The notes below the pieces were generated by a model, which was given only the letters and a program-made list of their open reading frames with translations, had not been told where the DNA came from and made no database searches. A program made the translations under genes and the position numbers. From Acidovorax sp. 210-6 (lineage in GTDB: Bacteria > Pseudomonadota > Gammaproteobacteria > Burkholderiales > Burkholderiaceae_C), in NCBI RefSeq assembly GCF_010020825.1, contig NZ_JAACJE010000001.1, positions 744,001-808,000 of the forward strand: a stretch of DNA of 64,000 nucleotides. Reading direction: 5' to 3'. Shown here one piece after another: positions 24,894 through 33,859 of the stretch (position 1 is the first letter of the stretch; each line of letters opens with the position of its first letter).

Positions 24894-25367
24894 ATGCAAG
24901 CGCACAAGAACGATGTCTGGGTGGGGCTCTTCGTCATGCTGGGGGCTGCGGCGCTGGTGTTTCTGGCGCTGCAATCGGCCAACCTGCTGAGTCTCAATTT
25001 CGACCGGGGCTACCAGGTCACGGCGCGCTTCGACAACATCGGCGGGCTCAAGCCCAAGGCGGCCGTGCGCAGCGCCGGTGTGGTGGTGGGGCGTGTGGAG
25101 TCGATCACATTCAATGACAAAACTTACCAGGCGCAAGTCACTTTGTCGCTGGACAAACGCTATGCTTTCCCCAAGGACAGTTCGCTCAAGATCCTGACCA
25201 GCGGTCTGCTGGGCGAGCAGTACATCGGCATCGAGGCCGGGGCCGAAGAAGCATCGCTCGGCGCAGGCGATGCGGTGGCGTCCACCCAGTCGGCCCTGGT
25301 GCTCGAAAACCTCATCAGCCAATTCCTCTACAGCAAGGCCGCCGAAGGCGCAGACAGCAAGAAATGA
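24894..25367 (+). CDS. mlaD: MCE-domain protein MlaD
   Basis: 157-residue inner-membrane-anchored MCE protein whose hexameric ring forms the periplasmic lipid channel. One membrane helix (about residues 8-30, WVGLFVMLGAAALVFLAL) is followed by the MCE domain with FDNIGGLKPKAAVRSAGVVVG and LLGEQYIGIE. I chose the ATG at 24894 because AAGGA sits eight bases upstream; ATG 24885 has its Shine-Dalgarno too close. The last four bases overlap mlaA. Confidence 0.94.
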   Translation: MQAHKNDVWVGLFVMLGAAALVFLALQSANLLSLNFDRGYQVTARFDNIGGLKPKAAVRSAGVVVGRVESITFNDKTYQAQVTLSLDKRYAFPKDSSLKILTSGLLGEQYIGIEAGAEEASLGAGDAVASTQSALVLENLISQFLYSKAAEGADSKK

Positions 25368-26086
25368 CTTCCTTCCCAACCTCCGCAGGCCCACAGGTGG
25401 CGCGCGCGCTGTGTGCGGGTGTTCTGGCGTGCCTGGCCGGAACGGCGCTGGCGCAGCAGGCCGACCCACTGGAAGCGTACAACCGCAGCATGACGCGCTT
25501 CAACGACACGGTGGACGAGGTCGTGCTCAAGCCCGTGGCCACGGCCTACCAGCAGGCCATGCCTGCGCCCGTGCGCACGGGGGTGAGCAACTTCTTCGGC
25601 AACCTGGGCGATGCCTGGTCGTTCGTCAACAACACCCTGCAGTTGCGTGGTGAAGCCGCCATGGCCAGCCTGTTCCGCGTGGGCATCAACACCACCATGG
25701 GTCTGGGTGGGGTGCTGGACGTGGCCACCGAAATGCGCATCGACCGTTATAAGCAGGACTTCGGCCTGACACTGGGGCGCTGGGGCGTGCCCACGGGGCC
25801 GTATTTCGTGCTGCCCATCCTGGGGCCATCCACCGTGCGCGACACGCTGGCCTTGCCGGTCGATCTGCGCGGCAACCTGCTGCGGGAAGTCACGCCCGTG
25901 TCGGCGCGCAACAGCCTGTATGCGCTGCGCATTGTCGATACCCGTGCCAACCTGCTGCGCGCCGAGAGCGTGCTGGACGACGCCGCGCTCGACAAGTACA
26001 GCTTCACACGCGACGTCTATATGCAGCTGCGCGGTGCGCGCAATGGCAGCGGCGACGGATCCCTGCCGCCCGAGCCCGAGCAATGA
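25364..26086 (+). CDS. mlaA: Outer-membrane lipid-asymmetry protein MlaA (VacJ family)
   Basis: 240 residues with an N-terminal signal peptide (cleaving near ALAQ) and the VacJ core: DPLEAYNRSMTRFND, FFGNLGDAWSFVNN, GVPTGPYFVLPILGPSTVRD. MlaA removes mislocalised phospholipid from the outer leaflet. There is no clear lipobox Cys (the region reads ACLAGTALAQQ), although E. coli MlaA is a lipoprotein. In E. coli it is not in the mla operon; here it lies between mlaD and mlaC, as usual in Burkholderiales. Confidence 0.93.
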   Translation: MTSFPTSAGPQVARALCAGVLACLAGTALAQQADPLEAYNRSMTRFNDTVDEVVLKPVATAYQQAMPAPVRTGVSNFFGNLGDAWSFVNNTLQLRGEAAMASLFRVGINTTMGLGGVLDVATEMRIDRYKQDFGLTLGRWGVPTGPYFVLPILGPSTVRDTLALPVDLRGNLLREVTPVSARNSLYALRIVDTRANLLRAESVLDDAALDKYSFTRDVYMQLRGARNGSGDGSLPPEPEQ

Positions 26087-26126
26087 CGCGGCCCGGCCCG
26101 CAGTGCCCCCACAAGGAGAACACACA

Positions 26127-26774
26127 ATGACGAAACGATGGTTCCTGGCCCGCCTGCTGGCCGCCGGCACTGCAGCGGCGGCCTTGTCCGTGGGCCTGGT
26201 GTTGCCCGCACATGCTGCGGACGAAACGCCCGATGCCCTGGTGCAGCGCCTGTCCAGCGAGGTGCTGGACGCGCTGCGCAACGACAAGTCCATCAAGGCG
26301 GGCGATGTGGACAAGATCATGGTGCTGGTGGACAAGACCATCATGCCCAACGTCAACTTCCGGCGCATGACGGCCGCCGCCGTCGGCCCCGGTTGGCGCC
26401 AGGCCAGCCCCGAGCAGCAACAGCGCCTGCAGGAGGAGTTCAAACAACTGCTGGTGCGCACCTATGCCGGCGCGCTGGCGCAAGTGAGCGACCAGACGGT
26501 GAGCGTCAAGCCGCTGCGCGCCGGGGCCGAGGACAAGGATGTGCTGGTGCGCACCGAGGTGCGCGGCCGGGGTGACCCGGTGCAGCTCGACTACCGCCTG
26601 GAAAAAACCCCAGGCCAGGGCGCGGGCTGGAAGATCTACAACCTCAACGTGCTGGGTGCATGGCTGGTGGAAACCTACCGCAGCCAGTTTGCCGCCGAGA
26701 TCAACGCCAAGGGCATCGATGGCCTGATCCAGACCTTGAGCGCCCGCAACAAGGGCAATGCCGCCCGCGGGTGA
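26127..26774 (+). CDS. mlaC: Periplasmic phospholipid carrier MlaC
   Basis: 215 residues with a signal peptide ending VLPAHAAD and the Tol_Tol_Ttg2 fold: PNVNFRRMTAAAVGPGWR, RTYAGALAQV, KIYNLNVLGAWLVETYRSQF. It ferries phospholipid between MlaA and MlaFEDB. The ATG at 26127 has AAGGAG eight bases upstream and yields the signal peptide. It follows mlaA by 40 bp. Confidence 0.95.
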   Translation: MTKRWFLARLLAAGTAAAALSVGLVLPAHAADETPDALVQRLSSEVLDALRNDKSIKAGDVDKIMVLVDKTIMPNVNFRRMTAAAVGPGWRQASPEQQQRLQEEFKQLLVRTYAGALAQVSDQTVSVKPLRAGAEDKDVLVRTEVRGRGDPVQLDYRLEKTPGQGAGWKIYNLNVLGAWLVETYRSQFAAEINAKGIDGLIQTLSARNKGNAARG

Positions 26775-26794
26775 CCGGCCCTCAGGTGAACCCC

Positions 26795-27067
26795 ATGCCC
26801 GTGCTGCCCCCGGAACTGACCCACCGCCAGGCGAGCGCCACGCTGCAGCAGTTGCTGGCTGCACTGGCCGCCGCGCCAGCGGATGGGGCCTGCGTCGATG
26901 CGCGCGCACTGCGCGTGTTCGACTCCTCGGCACTGGCGGTGCTGCTCGAATGCCGCCGCGCCGCTCTGGCTGCAGGCCGCCGCTTTGCCGTGCACGGCCT
27001 GCCCCCCGCGCTGGCCGGCATGGCGGGCTTGTATGGGGTGCAAGACCTCATTCAAGAGCCAGGCTAA
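26795..27067 (+). CDS. mlaB: STAS-domain protein MlaB
   Basis: 90-residue STAS-fold cytoplasmic subunit that stabilises MlaF. It has the STAS core VDARALRVFDSSALAVLLECRR. I chose ATG 26795 because AGGTGA lies five bases upstream; a GTG at 26771 overlapping the mlaC stop (GTGA) is an alternative. The stop TAA lies within a weak GCTA/TAGC palindrome (27063-27079). Confidence 0.88.
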   Translation: MPVLPPELTHRQASATLQQLLAALAAAPADGACVDARALRVFDSSALAVLLECRRAALAAGRRFAVHGLPPALAGMAGLYGVQDLIQEPG

Positions 27068-27118
27068 AAAGTCTGTAGCGGCGTGCCACAGGCCCAGGAC
27101 GTAAAATCGCGGGTTCTC

Positions 27119-28048
27119 ATGCCTGCTGTCTCCTTCCAGTCCGTCTCCAAGACCTATTCCACCCCCCGAGGGCCCTTTCACGCACTCAACGGGGTGTCGC
27201 TGGACATCGAGGAGGGCGAATTCTTCGGCCTGCTCGGCCCCAATGGCGCGGGCAAGACCACGCTCATCAGCATTCTGGCCGGCCTGGCGCGTGCCACGCA
27301 GGGCAAGGTCACGGTGCTGGGCCACGATGTGCAGCAGGACTTTGCCGCCGCCCGGCGCAAGCTTGGCGTGGTGCCGCAGGAGCTGGTGTTCGACCCCTTC
27401 TTCAACGTGCGTGAAGCGTTGCGCTTCCAGTCGGGCTACTTTGGCGTGCGCCACAACGACGACTGGATCGACGAGCTGCTCGCCCACCTGGGCCTGGCCG
27501 ACAAGGCCCAGGCCAACATGCGCCAGCTCTCGGGCGGCATGAAGCGCCGCGTGCTCGTGGCACAGGCGCTGGTGCACAAGCCGCCCATCATCGTGCTCGA
27601 TGAACCCACGGCCGGGGTCGATGTGGAGCTGCGCCAGACGCTGTGGCAGTTCATCGCCCGCCTCAACCGCGAAGGCCACACCGTGCTGCTGACCACGCAC
27701 TATCTCGAAGAAGCCGAGGCCCTGTGCGGGCGCATCGCCATGCTCAAGAGCGGTCGCATCGTGGCGCTGGAGCGCACCAGTACGCTGCTCAAGGCCGCCT
27801 CGGGCAGCGTACTGCAGTTCAAGACCGACACCGAACTGCCCTTCGATCTGGCCGTGCAGGCCCGTGTGATGGGGCGCATCGTGCAACTGCCTGCGCACGA
27901 CGCCGCCGAGATCGAGCAGCACCTGGCCGCACTGCGCCTGGCCGGTGTGCCGGTGCACGACATGGAAATCCGCCGCCCCGACCTGGAGGACGTGTTCCTG
28001 CAGGTCATGTCCGCCGCAGCCACCCAGCAGGAAGGAGCGGGCGCATGA
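27119..28048 (+). CDS. ABC-2 type exporter ATP-binding protein (YadG-like)
   Basis: 309-residue ATPase with Walker A GPNGAGKTTL, signature LSGGMKRRV and Walker B IIVLDEPTAGVDVELR, of the NodI/YadG/CcmA group, plus a C-terminal extension typical of this clade. Its permease overlaps by 4 bp. The location between mla and murA is conserved in Burkholderiales, but the exported substrate is not known from sequence. Confidence 0.92.
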   Translation: MPAVSFQSVSKTYSTPRGPFHALNGVSLDIEEGEFFGLLGPNGAGKTTLISILAGLARATQGKVTVLGHDVQQDFAAARRKLGVVPQELVFDPFFNVREALRFQSGYFGVRHNDDWIDELLAHLGLADKAQANMRQLSGGMKRRVLVAQALVHKPPIIVLDEPTAGVDVELRQTLWQFIARLNREGHTVLLTTHYLEEAEALCGRIAMLKSGRIVALERTSTLLKAASGSVLQFKTDTELPFDLAVQARVMGRIVQLPAHDAAEIEQHLAALRLAGVPVHDMEIRRPDLEDVFLQVMSAAATQQEGAGA

Positions 28049-28800
28049 CCGGCTGGCAGATGCTGTTTTACAAAGAGGTGCTGCGCTTCTGGAAGGTCAG
28101 CGTCCAGACCGTGGCCGCGCCAGTGCTCACCGCCGTGCTGTACCTGCTGATCTTCGGTCATGTGCTTGAAGACCACGTGAAGGTGTACGACCGCATCAGC
28201 TACACCGCCTTTCTGGTGCCCGGCCTGGTGATGATGAGCGTGCTGCAGAACGCGTTTGCCAACAGCTCGTCCAGCCTGATCCAGAGCAAGATCATGGGCA
28301 GCCTGGTGTTCCAGTTGCTCACGCCGCTGTCGCACTGGGCCTGGTTTCTGGCCTACGTGGGCTCGTCGGTGGTGCGTGGCCTGGTGGTGGGGTTGGGGGT
28401 GTTTGTTGTCACCCTGGGGTTTGCCACACCGCAGTTTGCCGCGCCGCTGTGGATTGTGGTGTTTGCCCTGCTGGGCGCCGCGCTGCTGGCCACGCTGGGC
28501 GTGATCGCCGGGCTCTGGGCCGACAAGTTCGATCAGATGGCGACGTTCCAGAACTTCATCATCGTGCCCATGACCTTTCTGTCGGGCGTGTTCTATTCCG
28601 TCGGCTCGCTGCCACCGTTCTGGCAGGCAGCGAGCCACCTCAACCCGTTCTTCTACATGGTGGACGGCTTTCGCTACGGTTTCTTCGGCGTGAGCGATGC
28701 CTCGCCATGGCTCAGCCTGGGTATCGTGGCTGGGGCGTGGCTGGGCGTGAGCACTCTCGCCGTCCACCTGCTGCGCACGGGCTACAAAATCAGAAATTGA
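28045..28800 (+). CDS. ABC-2 type exporter permease (YadH-like)
   Basis: 251-residue membrane protein with six predicted helices and the ABC2 signature FIIVPMTFLSGVFYSVGSLP followed by LNPFFYMVDGFRYGFFG. It starts with ATGA overlapping the ATPase stop and GGAGCGGGCGC upstream. A long repeat copy follows six bases after its stop. Confidence 0.93.
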   Translation: MTGWQMLFYKEVLRFWKVSVQTVAAPVLTAVLYLLIFGHVLEDHVKVYDRISYTAFLVPGLVMMSVLQNAFANSSSSLIQSKIMGSLVFQLLTPLSHWAWFLAYVGSSVVRGLVVGLGVFVVTLGFATPQFAAPLWIVVFALLGAALLATLGVIAGLWADKFDQMATFQNFIIVPMTFLSGVFYSVGSLPPFWQAASHLNPFFYMVDGFRYGFFGVSDASPWLSLGIVAGAWLGVSTLAVHLLRTGYKIRN

Positions 28801-28805
28801 TGAAC

Positions 28806-28929
28806 ACCCCCTTGAGTCGCTTCACGCCTTCCCCCCGCTCTCGCATGGCTGCGCCATGCGGGCAGGGGGATGCCGCCAGTGCGGCGGGGCGGCCCTTGCA
28901 CGGCGGACCTGGCCTGGGTCGTGCCCGTT
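28806..28929 (+). repeat. Long dispersed repeat, copy 2
   Basis: It carries the second hairpin CGCATGGC-TGC-GCCATGCG (28842-28860), then the conserved GGGGGATGCC...GCGGCGGGGCGGCCCTTGC block. The first hairpin position is degenerate here (GTCGC-TTC-ACGCC). It lies between the exporter permease and the bolA-family gene. Confidence 0.85.
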
Positions 28930-28971
28930 TGATGCGTTGCGGGTGCCAACTACGCTGAATGGATCAATGAA

Positions 28972-29214
28972 ATGACTGCTGACCAGATCAAAGACCTCAT
29001 CGCCGCAGGCATGGCCTGCGATTACATCCACCTCGAAGGCGATGGGCGCCACTGGTATGCCACCATCGTCTCGCCCGAGTTCGAGGGCAAGCGCCCCATT
29101 GCGCGCCACCAGCGCGTGTATGCCACGCTGGGCAGCAAGATGCAGAACGATGAGGTGCACGCCTTGTCGATGAAGACACTCACCCCCGCCGAATGGGCTG
29201 AGCTGAACCAATAA
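28972..29214 (+). CDS. BolA/IbaG-family protein
   Basis: 80-residue BolA-like protein. The fold's helix-turn segment IARHQRVYATLGSKM and EVHALSMKTLTPAEW near the end are typical of IbaG (YrbA), which sits between mlaB and murA in E. coli. Such proteins pair with monothiol glutaredoxins in Fe-S handling. The position here before murA supports the IbaG subgroup. Confidence 0.93.
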   Translation: MTADQIKDLIAAGMACDYIHLEGDGRHWYATIVSPEFEGKRPIARHQRVYATLGSKMQNDEVHALSMKTLTPAEWAELNQ

Positions 29215-29218
29215 GATT

Positions 29219-29266
29219 GCTATAAAAATAATAGCTTTTGGCGCTTGATGGATAAGCGTTGAAGGC
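29219..29266 (+). repeat. Short dispersed repeat upstream of murA
   Basis: GCTAT-AAAAATA-ATAGC (29219-29235) followed by CGCTT-GATGGAT-AAGCG and AAGGC. It fills most of the 76-bp gap before murA. Confidence 0.75.
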
Positions 29267-29290
29267 AGATTTCATTGAAAAATACTGACC

Positions 29291-30562
29291 ATGGACAAGC
29301 TCCTCATCCGCGGCGGCCGTTCCCTGCAGGGGCAGGTGGACATCTCCGGTGCCAAGAACGCTGCGCTGCCCGAGCTGTGCGCTGCGCTGCTCACCGCCGA
29401 TCCGGTGGAGCTGCGCAACGTGCCGCGCCTGCAGGACGTAAGCACCATGCTCAAGCTCATCCGCAACATGGGCGTGGCGGTGCAGCAGGGCGACGATGGT
29501 TGCGTGCGCATCGACGCCAGCGGCCTGTCCACCCCCGAGGCGCCCTACGAACTGGTCAAGACCATGCGCGCCTCGGTGCTGGCGCTGGGCCCGCTGCTGG
29601 CGCGCTTTGGCGAGGCCACGGTGTCGCTGCCCGGCGGCTGTGCCATCGGCTCGCGCCCGGTGGACCAGCACATCAAGGGCCTGCAGGCCATGGGCGCGGA
29701 GATCGTGGTCGAGCATGGCTACATCATCGCCCGCCTGCCCCAGGGGCGCACGCGCCTGCAGGGCGCGCGCATCACCACCGACATGGTCACCGTCACCGGC
29801 ACCGAGAACCTGCTCATGGCCGCCACGCTGGCCGAGGGTGAAACCGTGCTGGAAAACGCCGCCCAGGAACCCGAGGTGACCGACCTGGCCGAGATGCTCA
29901 TCGCCATGGGCGCGCAAATCGAAGGCCAGGGCACCAGCCGCATCCGCATCCAGGGGGTGGACCGGCTGCACGGCGGCACCCATACCGTGGTGGCCGACCG
30001 CATTGAGGCCGGCACCTTTCTGTGCGCCGTGGCCGCCACGGGCGGTGAGGCGCTTTTGCGCCATGCCCGCGCCGACCACCTGGACGCCGTGATCGAAAAA
30101 CTGCGTGACGCTGGCGTGCAGGTCGAGGTGGCCCAGGGCGGCCTGCGCGTGCGCAGCCCCGGCGGCGCGCAGCTCAGGGCGCAGGGCTTTCGCACCACCG
30201 AATACCCCGGCTTCCCCACCGACATGCAGGCGCAGTTCATGGCGCTCAACACCGTGGCGCAGGGCACGGCCACGGTGACCGAAACCATTTTTGAAAACCG
30301 CTACATGCACGTCAACGAGCTGCTGCGGCTCGGTGCGCGCATACAGGTCGATGGCCGCGTGGCCGTCACCGAGGGTGCGGCGCGCCTGTCGGGCGCCACC
30401 GTCATGGCCACCGACCTGCGCGCTTCGGCCAGCCTGGTCATCGCGGGCCTGGTGGCCGAGGGCGAGACCGTGGTGGACCGCATCTACCACCTGGACCGCG
30501 GCTACGATTGCATGGAAGCCAAGCTGCGCGGGCTGGGCGCCGATATAGAGAGAATCCGATGA
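29291..30562 (+). CDS. murA: UDP-N-acetylglucosamine 1-carboxyvinyltransferase
   Basis: First committed step of peptidoglycan synthesis: transfers enolpyruvate from PEP to UDP-GlcNAc. 423 residues, a full-length EPSP-synthase-fold enzyme with [17 protein letters not shown] (the conserved Lys-Asn pair at about residues 22-23) and [15 protein letters not shown], where the position-115-type loop Cys that fosfomycin attacks is present as GGCAIG. It overlaps hisG by 4 bp (ATGA), tying cell-wall and histidine genes in one transcript, as in related genera. Confidence 0.96.
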   Translation: MDKLLIRGGRSLQGQVDISGAKNAALPELCAALLTADPVELRNVPRLQDVSTMLKLIRNMGVAVQQGDDGCVRIDASGLSTPEAPYELVKTMRASVLALGPLLARFGEATVSLPGGCAIGSRPVDQHIKGLQAMGAEIVVEHGYIIARLPQGRTRLQGARITTDMVTVTGTENLLMAATLAEGETVLENAAQEPEVTDLAEMLIAMGAQIEGQGTSRIRIQGVDRLHGGTHTVVADRIEAGTFLCAVAATGGEALLRHARADHLDAVIEKLRDAGVQVEVAQGGLRVRSPGGAQLRAQGFRTTEYPGFPTDMQAQFMALNTVAQGTATVTETIFENRYMHVNELLRLGARIQVDGRVAVTEGAARLSGATVMATDLRASASLVIAGLVAEGETVVDRIYHLDRGYDCMEAKLRGLGADIERIR

Positions 30563-31221
30563 TCACGCTTGCACTGTCCAAAGGCCGCATCTTTGAAGAA
30601 ACCCTGCCGCTGCTCGGTGCCGCTGGCATCGAGGTGCTGGAAGACCCCGAAAAATCGCGCAAGCTCATTTTGCCTACCAACCACGAAGACGTGCGCGTGG
30701 TGCTGGTGCGCGCCTCCGACGTGCCCACCTACGTGCAGTACGGTGGTGCCGACATGGGCGTGTGCGGCAAGGACACGCTGCTGGAGCACCGGGCCGAATG
30801 GGGCGGCGCAGCGCGCTCGGGCCTGTTCCAGCCGCTGGACCTGCGCATTGCGCGCTGCCGCGTGAGCGTGGCCGTGCGTGCCGACTTTGATTACCAGCAG
30901 GCCGTGCGCCAGGGCTCGCGCCTGAAGGTGGCGACCAAGTACCCCGGCATTGCCCGCGAATTCTTTGCCGCCAAGGGCGTGCACGTGGACCTCATCAAGC
31001 TCTACGGCAGCATGGAGCTGGCGCCGCTCACCGGCCTGGCCGACGCCATCGTCGATCTGGTCTCCACCGGCAACACGCTCAAGGCCAACCACCTGGTGGA
31101 GGTCGAGCAGATCATGGACATCAGCAGCCACCTGGTCGTCAACCAGGCCGCGCTCAAGCTCAAGCAGGCCCGGCTGCGCCGCATCATCGACGCCTTTGCC
31201 TCGGCCATCCGCAAGGATTGA
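30559..31221 (+). CDS. hisG: ATP phosphoribosyltransferase, short form
   Basis: First step of histidine biosynthesis. 220 residues starting [19 protein letters not shown]; the segment [13 protein letters not shown] binds PRPP. The protein lacks the C-terminal ACT-like regulatory domain, so it is the short HisG that needs HisZ, which is not in this window. The start at 30559 overlaps the murA stop. Confidence 0.96.
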   Translation: MITLALSKGRIFEETLPLLGAAGIEVLEDPEKSRKLILPTNHEDVRVVLVRASDVPTYVQYGGADMGVCGKDTLLEHRAEWGGAARSGLFQPLDLRIARCRVSVAVRADFDYQQAVRQGSRLKVATKYPGIAREFFAAKGVHVDLIKLYGSMELAPLTGLADAIVDLVSTGNTLKANHLVEVEQIMDISSHLVVNQAALKLKQARLRRIIDAFASAIRKD

Positions 31222-31223
31222 TT

Positions 31224-31244
31224 TACTATGAAATTGGTAGCTGC
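31224..31244 (+). repeat. Partial short repeat supplying the hisD start
   Basis: TTACTATGAAATTGGTAGCTGCT matches the first arm of the dispersed element (GCTAT..AATTGATAGCTGCT consensus among these copies) and contains the hisD ATG and its first five or six codons. Confidence 0.5.
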
Positions 31245-32547
31245 TCCCGCCCGTCTGTCAACCGTTTCAAGCACTTTTGATGCTGAATTCGCAGCGCGCC
31301 TGCACTGGTCGGCGGAGCAGGACGCCGCCATCGAGCAGCGCGTGGCCGACATCCTGGCCGATGTGCAAAAGCGTGGCGACGCCGCCGTGCTGGAGTACAC
31401 CGCCCGCTTCGACGGCCTTTCGGCTCCCAACATGGCGGCGCTGGAGCTGACGCAGGCCGAACTCAAGGTCGCCTACGACGCCATTCCCGAGGCCCAGCGC
31501 CAGGCCCTGAGCGCTGCCGCCGCCCGTGTGCGCCAGTACCACGAGGCCCAGAAAAAAGCCTGCGGCGAGAGCTGGAGCTACCGTGACCAGGATGGCACCC
31601 TGCTGGGCCAGAAGGTCACACCGCTGGATCGCGTGGGCATCTACGTGCCCGGCGGCAAGGCCGCGTACCCCAGCAGCGTGCTGATGAACGCCATCCCCGC
31701 GCATGTGGCGGGGGTGCAGGACATCATCATGGTGGTGCCGACCCCGCAGGGTGCCAAGAACCCGCTGGTGCTGGCCGCCGCCTACGTGGCCGGTGTGACC
31801 CGCGCCTTCACCATCGGCGGCGCGCAAGCGGTGGCCGCACTGGCCTACGGCACGGCCACCGTGCCCAAGGTGGACAAGATCACCGGCCCCGGCAACGCCT
31901 ACGTGGCCAGCGCCAAGAAGCATGTGTTCGGCACCGTGGGCATCGACATGATCGCCGGCCCGAGCGAAATCCTCGTGCTGGCAGACGGCAGCACGCCGCC
32001 CGACTGGGTGGCCATGGACCTGTTCAGCCAGGCCGAGCACGACGAGCTGGCCCAGAGCATCCTGCTGTGCCCCGACGCCGCCTACATCGATGCTGTGCAG
32101 CGCGAAATCGACCGCCTGCTGCCCACCATGCCGCGCGCCGAGATCATCGCCAAGAGCCTGACCGGGCGCGGCGCGCTGATCCACACGCGCAGCATGGAAG
32201 AGGCCTGCGCCATCAGCAACCGCATCGCGCCCGAGCACCTGGAAGTGAGCAGTACCGACCCGCACCGCTGGGAGCCGTTGCTCAAGCACGCGGGCGCCAT
32301 CTTCCTGGGCGCCTACACCAGCGAATCCCTGGGTGACTACTGCGCAGGCCCCAACCACGTGCTGCCCACCAGCGGCACGGCGCGCTTTTCCAGCCCGTTG
32401 GGGGTGTACGACTTCCAGAAGCGCAGCAGCCTCATCGAGGTGAGCGAGCAGGGCGCCCAGGTGCTGGGCCGCATCGCCAGCGTGCTGGCGCACGGTGAAG
32501 GCCTGCAGGCACACGCGCAGGCGGCAGAGTTCAGGCTCAAGAACTGA
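31228..32547 (+). CDS. hisD: Histidinol dehydrogenase
   Basis: Zn- and NAD-dependent two-step oxidation of L-histidinol to L-histidine. 439 residues with [19 protein letters not shown], the zinc-ligand region [13 protein letters not shown] and [11 protein letters not shown]. The ATG at 31228 is 6 bp after the hisG stop, with AAGGA ten bases upstream. The first residues MKLVAAP derive from a repeat, and the conserved protein begins only about ten residues later. Confidence 0.96.
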   Translation: MKLVAAPARLSTVSSTFDAEFAARLHWSAEQDAAIEQRVADILADVQKRGDAAVLEYTARFDGLSAPNMAALELTQAELKVAYDAIPEAQRQALSAAAARVRQYHEAQKKACGESWSYRDQDGTLLGQKVTPLDRVGIYVPGGKAAYPSSVLMNAIPAHVAGVQDIIMVVPTPQGAKNPLVLAAAYVAGVTRAFTIGGAQAVAALAYGTATVPKVDKITGPGNAYVASAKKHVFGTVGIDMIAGPSEILVLADGSTPPDWVAMDLFSQAEHDELAQSILLCPDAAYIDAVQREIDRLLPTMPRAEIIAKSLTGRGALIHTRSMEEACAISNRIAPEHLEVSSTDPHRWEPLLKHAGAIFLGAYTSESLGDYCAGPNHVLPTSGTARFSSPLGVYDFQKRSSLIEVSEQGAQVLGRIASVLAHGEGLQAHAQAAEFRLKN

Positions 32548-32692
32548 GGCCCAAACGCTGAGGACGCTGGCGCGGCATCGGCGGGGTGTCTGCCACGCTG
32601 GTGCGCTCCAGCACCCAGCGCAGCATCGGTGATGTGGCTGGTGCGATGGCTTCGGCAACCAGCCAGCGGCGCGCGTAGGGCAACGATGGGAA

Positions 32693-32959
32693 CTACCGCG
32701 AGGGGAGCCCGCGACGTTGGTCGCGCAGCATGAACAGGTACAGCCCCTCCACCTTCTCGCGCGCCCAGGGTGTTTTGCGCAGGAACTTCAGGCTGGACGA
32801 TACGCTGGGCTCGCTGGTGAAGCAGCGCACCGGAATGCGCCTGCCCAGCTCCTGCCAACCATAGTGCGCCACCAGCGCCGTGACGATGGCCTCCAGGGTC
32901 AGGCCATGCAGTGGGTTGCGTGGCTGGGCGGGTGGAGCGGGCGGGGTCGGAGAGGTCAT
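32693..32959 (-). CDS. VF530-family small DNA-binding protein (DUF2132)
   Basis: 88 residues; after a Pro-rich N-terminus the VF530 core is clear: NPLHGLTLEAIVTALVAHYGW, RIPVRCF and SSLKFLRKTPWAREKVE. The family has a helical fold with reported DNA-binding potential, but its role is unknown. It sits antisense to the his genes, between hisD and the toxin-antitoxin pair. The frame stays open for about 49 codons after its TAG stop. Confidence 0.9.
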   Translation of the reverse strand: MTSPTPPAPPAQPRNPLHGLTLEAIVTALVAHYGWQELGRRIPVRCFTSEPSVSSSLKFLRKTPWAREKVEGLYLFMLRDQRRGLPSR

Positions 32960-33132
32960 GGCGTAGCTGTTTCAAAGGACGCTGTTTCGGGCAGGCGCCG
33001 TTGGGCAGGGTTCTCAAGAGCCCTGGTCGTGCTCAGCGCCTCCCATGGCTACCGGTGTCCAGCAGAGGCGGGCGCGGAGCAAGGACGGCCATCTTATCGC
33101 CGCGCAGGTAGGGAAAGGTCGGGATTTGCATC

Positions 33133-33170
33133 AACACGAACTTCGTGTTTCACGAACTTCGTGTTATCCT
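33133..33170 (+). promoter_or_regulatory. Tandem operator palindromes and promoter of the VapBC-like pair
   Basis: AACACGAA-C-TTCGTGTT (33133-33149) and CACGAA-C-TTCGTG (33151-33163) are two palindromes with centres 16 bp apart. TTCGTG at 33142-33147 and TATCCT at 33165-33170 give a plausible -35/-10 pair with a 17-bp spacer that overlaps both palindromes. This is the layout expected for autorepression by a ribbon-helix-helix antitoxin. Confidence 0.7.
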
Positions 33171-33177
33171 GTGCCCC

Positions 33178-33402
33178 ATGAAGAACGTCACCATCACCAT
33201 GGACGACGCAGTGGCCGAATGGGTGCGCGTGGAGGCGGCCAAGCGTGGCAGCAGCGTGTCGCGCCTGCTGGGCGAGTGGCTGGCCGAAAAGATGCGCCAG
33301 GAAGACGCCTACGCCCAGGCCATGCGCGAGGCGCTGGGGTTCGAGTCCTGGGGCGCGTCCACCCGGCCCTACCTGGCGCGGCCTGAGCTGCAGGAGCGCT
33401 GA
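33178..33402 (+). CDS. Putative ribbon-helix-helix antitoxin
   Basis: 74 residues. KNVTITMDDAVAEWVRVEAA and SSVSRLLGEWLAEKM fit a ribbon-helix-helix (CopG/VapB-like) DNA-binding domain; the C-terminal half would wrap the toxin. The ATG at 33178 lies right after the palindromic operators; an in-frame ATG at 33145 lies inside them. The toxin gene begins five bases downstream. Confidence 0.8.
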   Translation: MKNVTITMDDAVAEWVRVEAAKRGSSVSRLLGEWLAEKMRQEDAYAQAMREALGFESWGASTRPYLARPELQER

Positions 33403-33406
33403 AGCC

Positions 33407-33859
33407 ATGGCCCAGCCGCTGCTCTTCGTCGATACCTCGGTGCTGCTGGCCAGCGTGGACGAGCGCGATGGTGCCCGCCAGGCGCGTGCACGCGAATGGC
33501 TCACGCTGTGCTGGCAGAGCCGCTGCGGGCGCATCAGCTCGCAGGTGCTCAACGAGCTGTACCACAACGCCGTGGCCTGCTTTGCCGGGCCGCAAACCCT
33601 GCACCTGGTGCGTGCCCAGGTGCGCCGCCTGCGCGTGTGGCAGCCGCCGCATCTGGACGCCTACACCGTGGACGGCGCCTGGGACCTGCAGGACCGCTAC
33701 GGCCTGGGCTACTGGGATGCGCTGGTGCTGGCCTCGGCGCACCAGCAGGGCTGCCGCTATGTGCTGGGCGATGTGCTGCCGCACGGTCGGCAGTACGACG
33801 CCGTGCGCGCCATCAACCCGTTTGTCACCTCTCCCGCTGAACTGGAATCGCTCGAATGA
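33407..33859 (+). CDS. PIN-domain toxin (VapC-like ribonuclease)
   Basis: 150 residues with the PIN-domain acidic quartet apparently intact: D9 (FVDTSVLL), E50 (VLNELYHN), D104 (GYWDALVLA) and D122 (YVLGDVL). Such toxins cleave tRNA or rRNA, but the target is unknown. The stop overlaps the hisC start as ATGA, so the toxin gene is translationally coupled to a histidine gene. Confidence 0.87.
   Translation: MAQPLLFVDTSVLLASVDERDGARQARAREWLTLCWQSRCGRISSQVLNELYHNAVACFAGPQTLHLVRAQVRRLRVWQPPHLDAYTVDGAWDLQDRYGLGYWDALVLASAHQQGCRYVLGDVLPHGRQYDAVRAINPFVTSPAELESLE

Noticed and set aside
27063-27079. GCTA...TAGC palindrome at the end of mlaB as another short repeat copy
   Set aside because: Only four-base arms and no second arm; too weak to count as a copy.
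32540-32692. In-frame open continuation of about 49 codons after the VF530 TAG stop
   Set aside because: VF530 is already full length; the stretch has no start, no recognised domain, and open frames of this size are expected at this GC.
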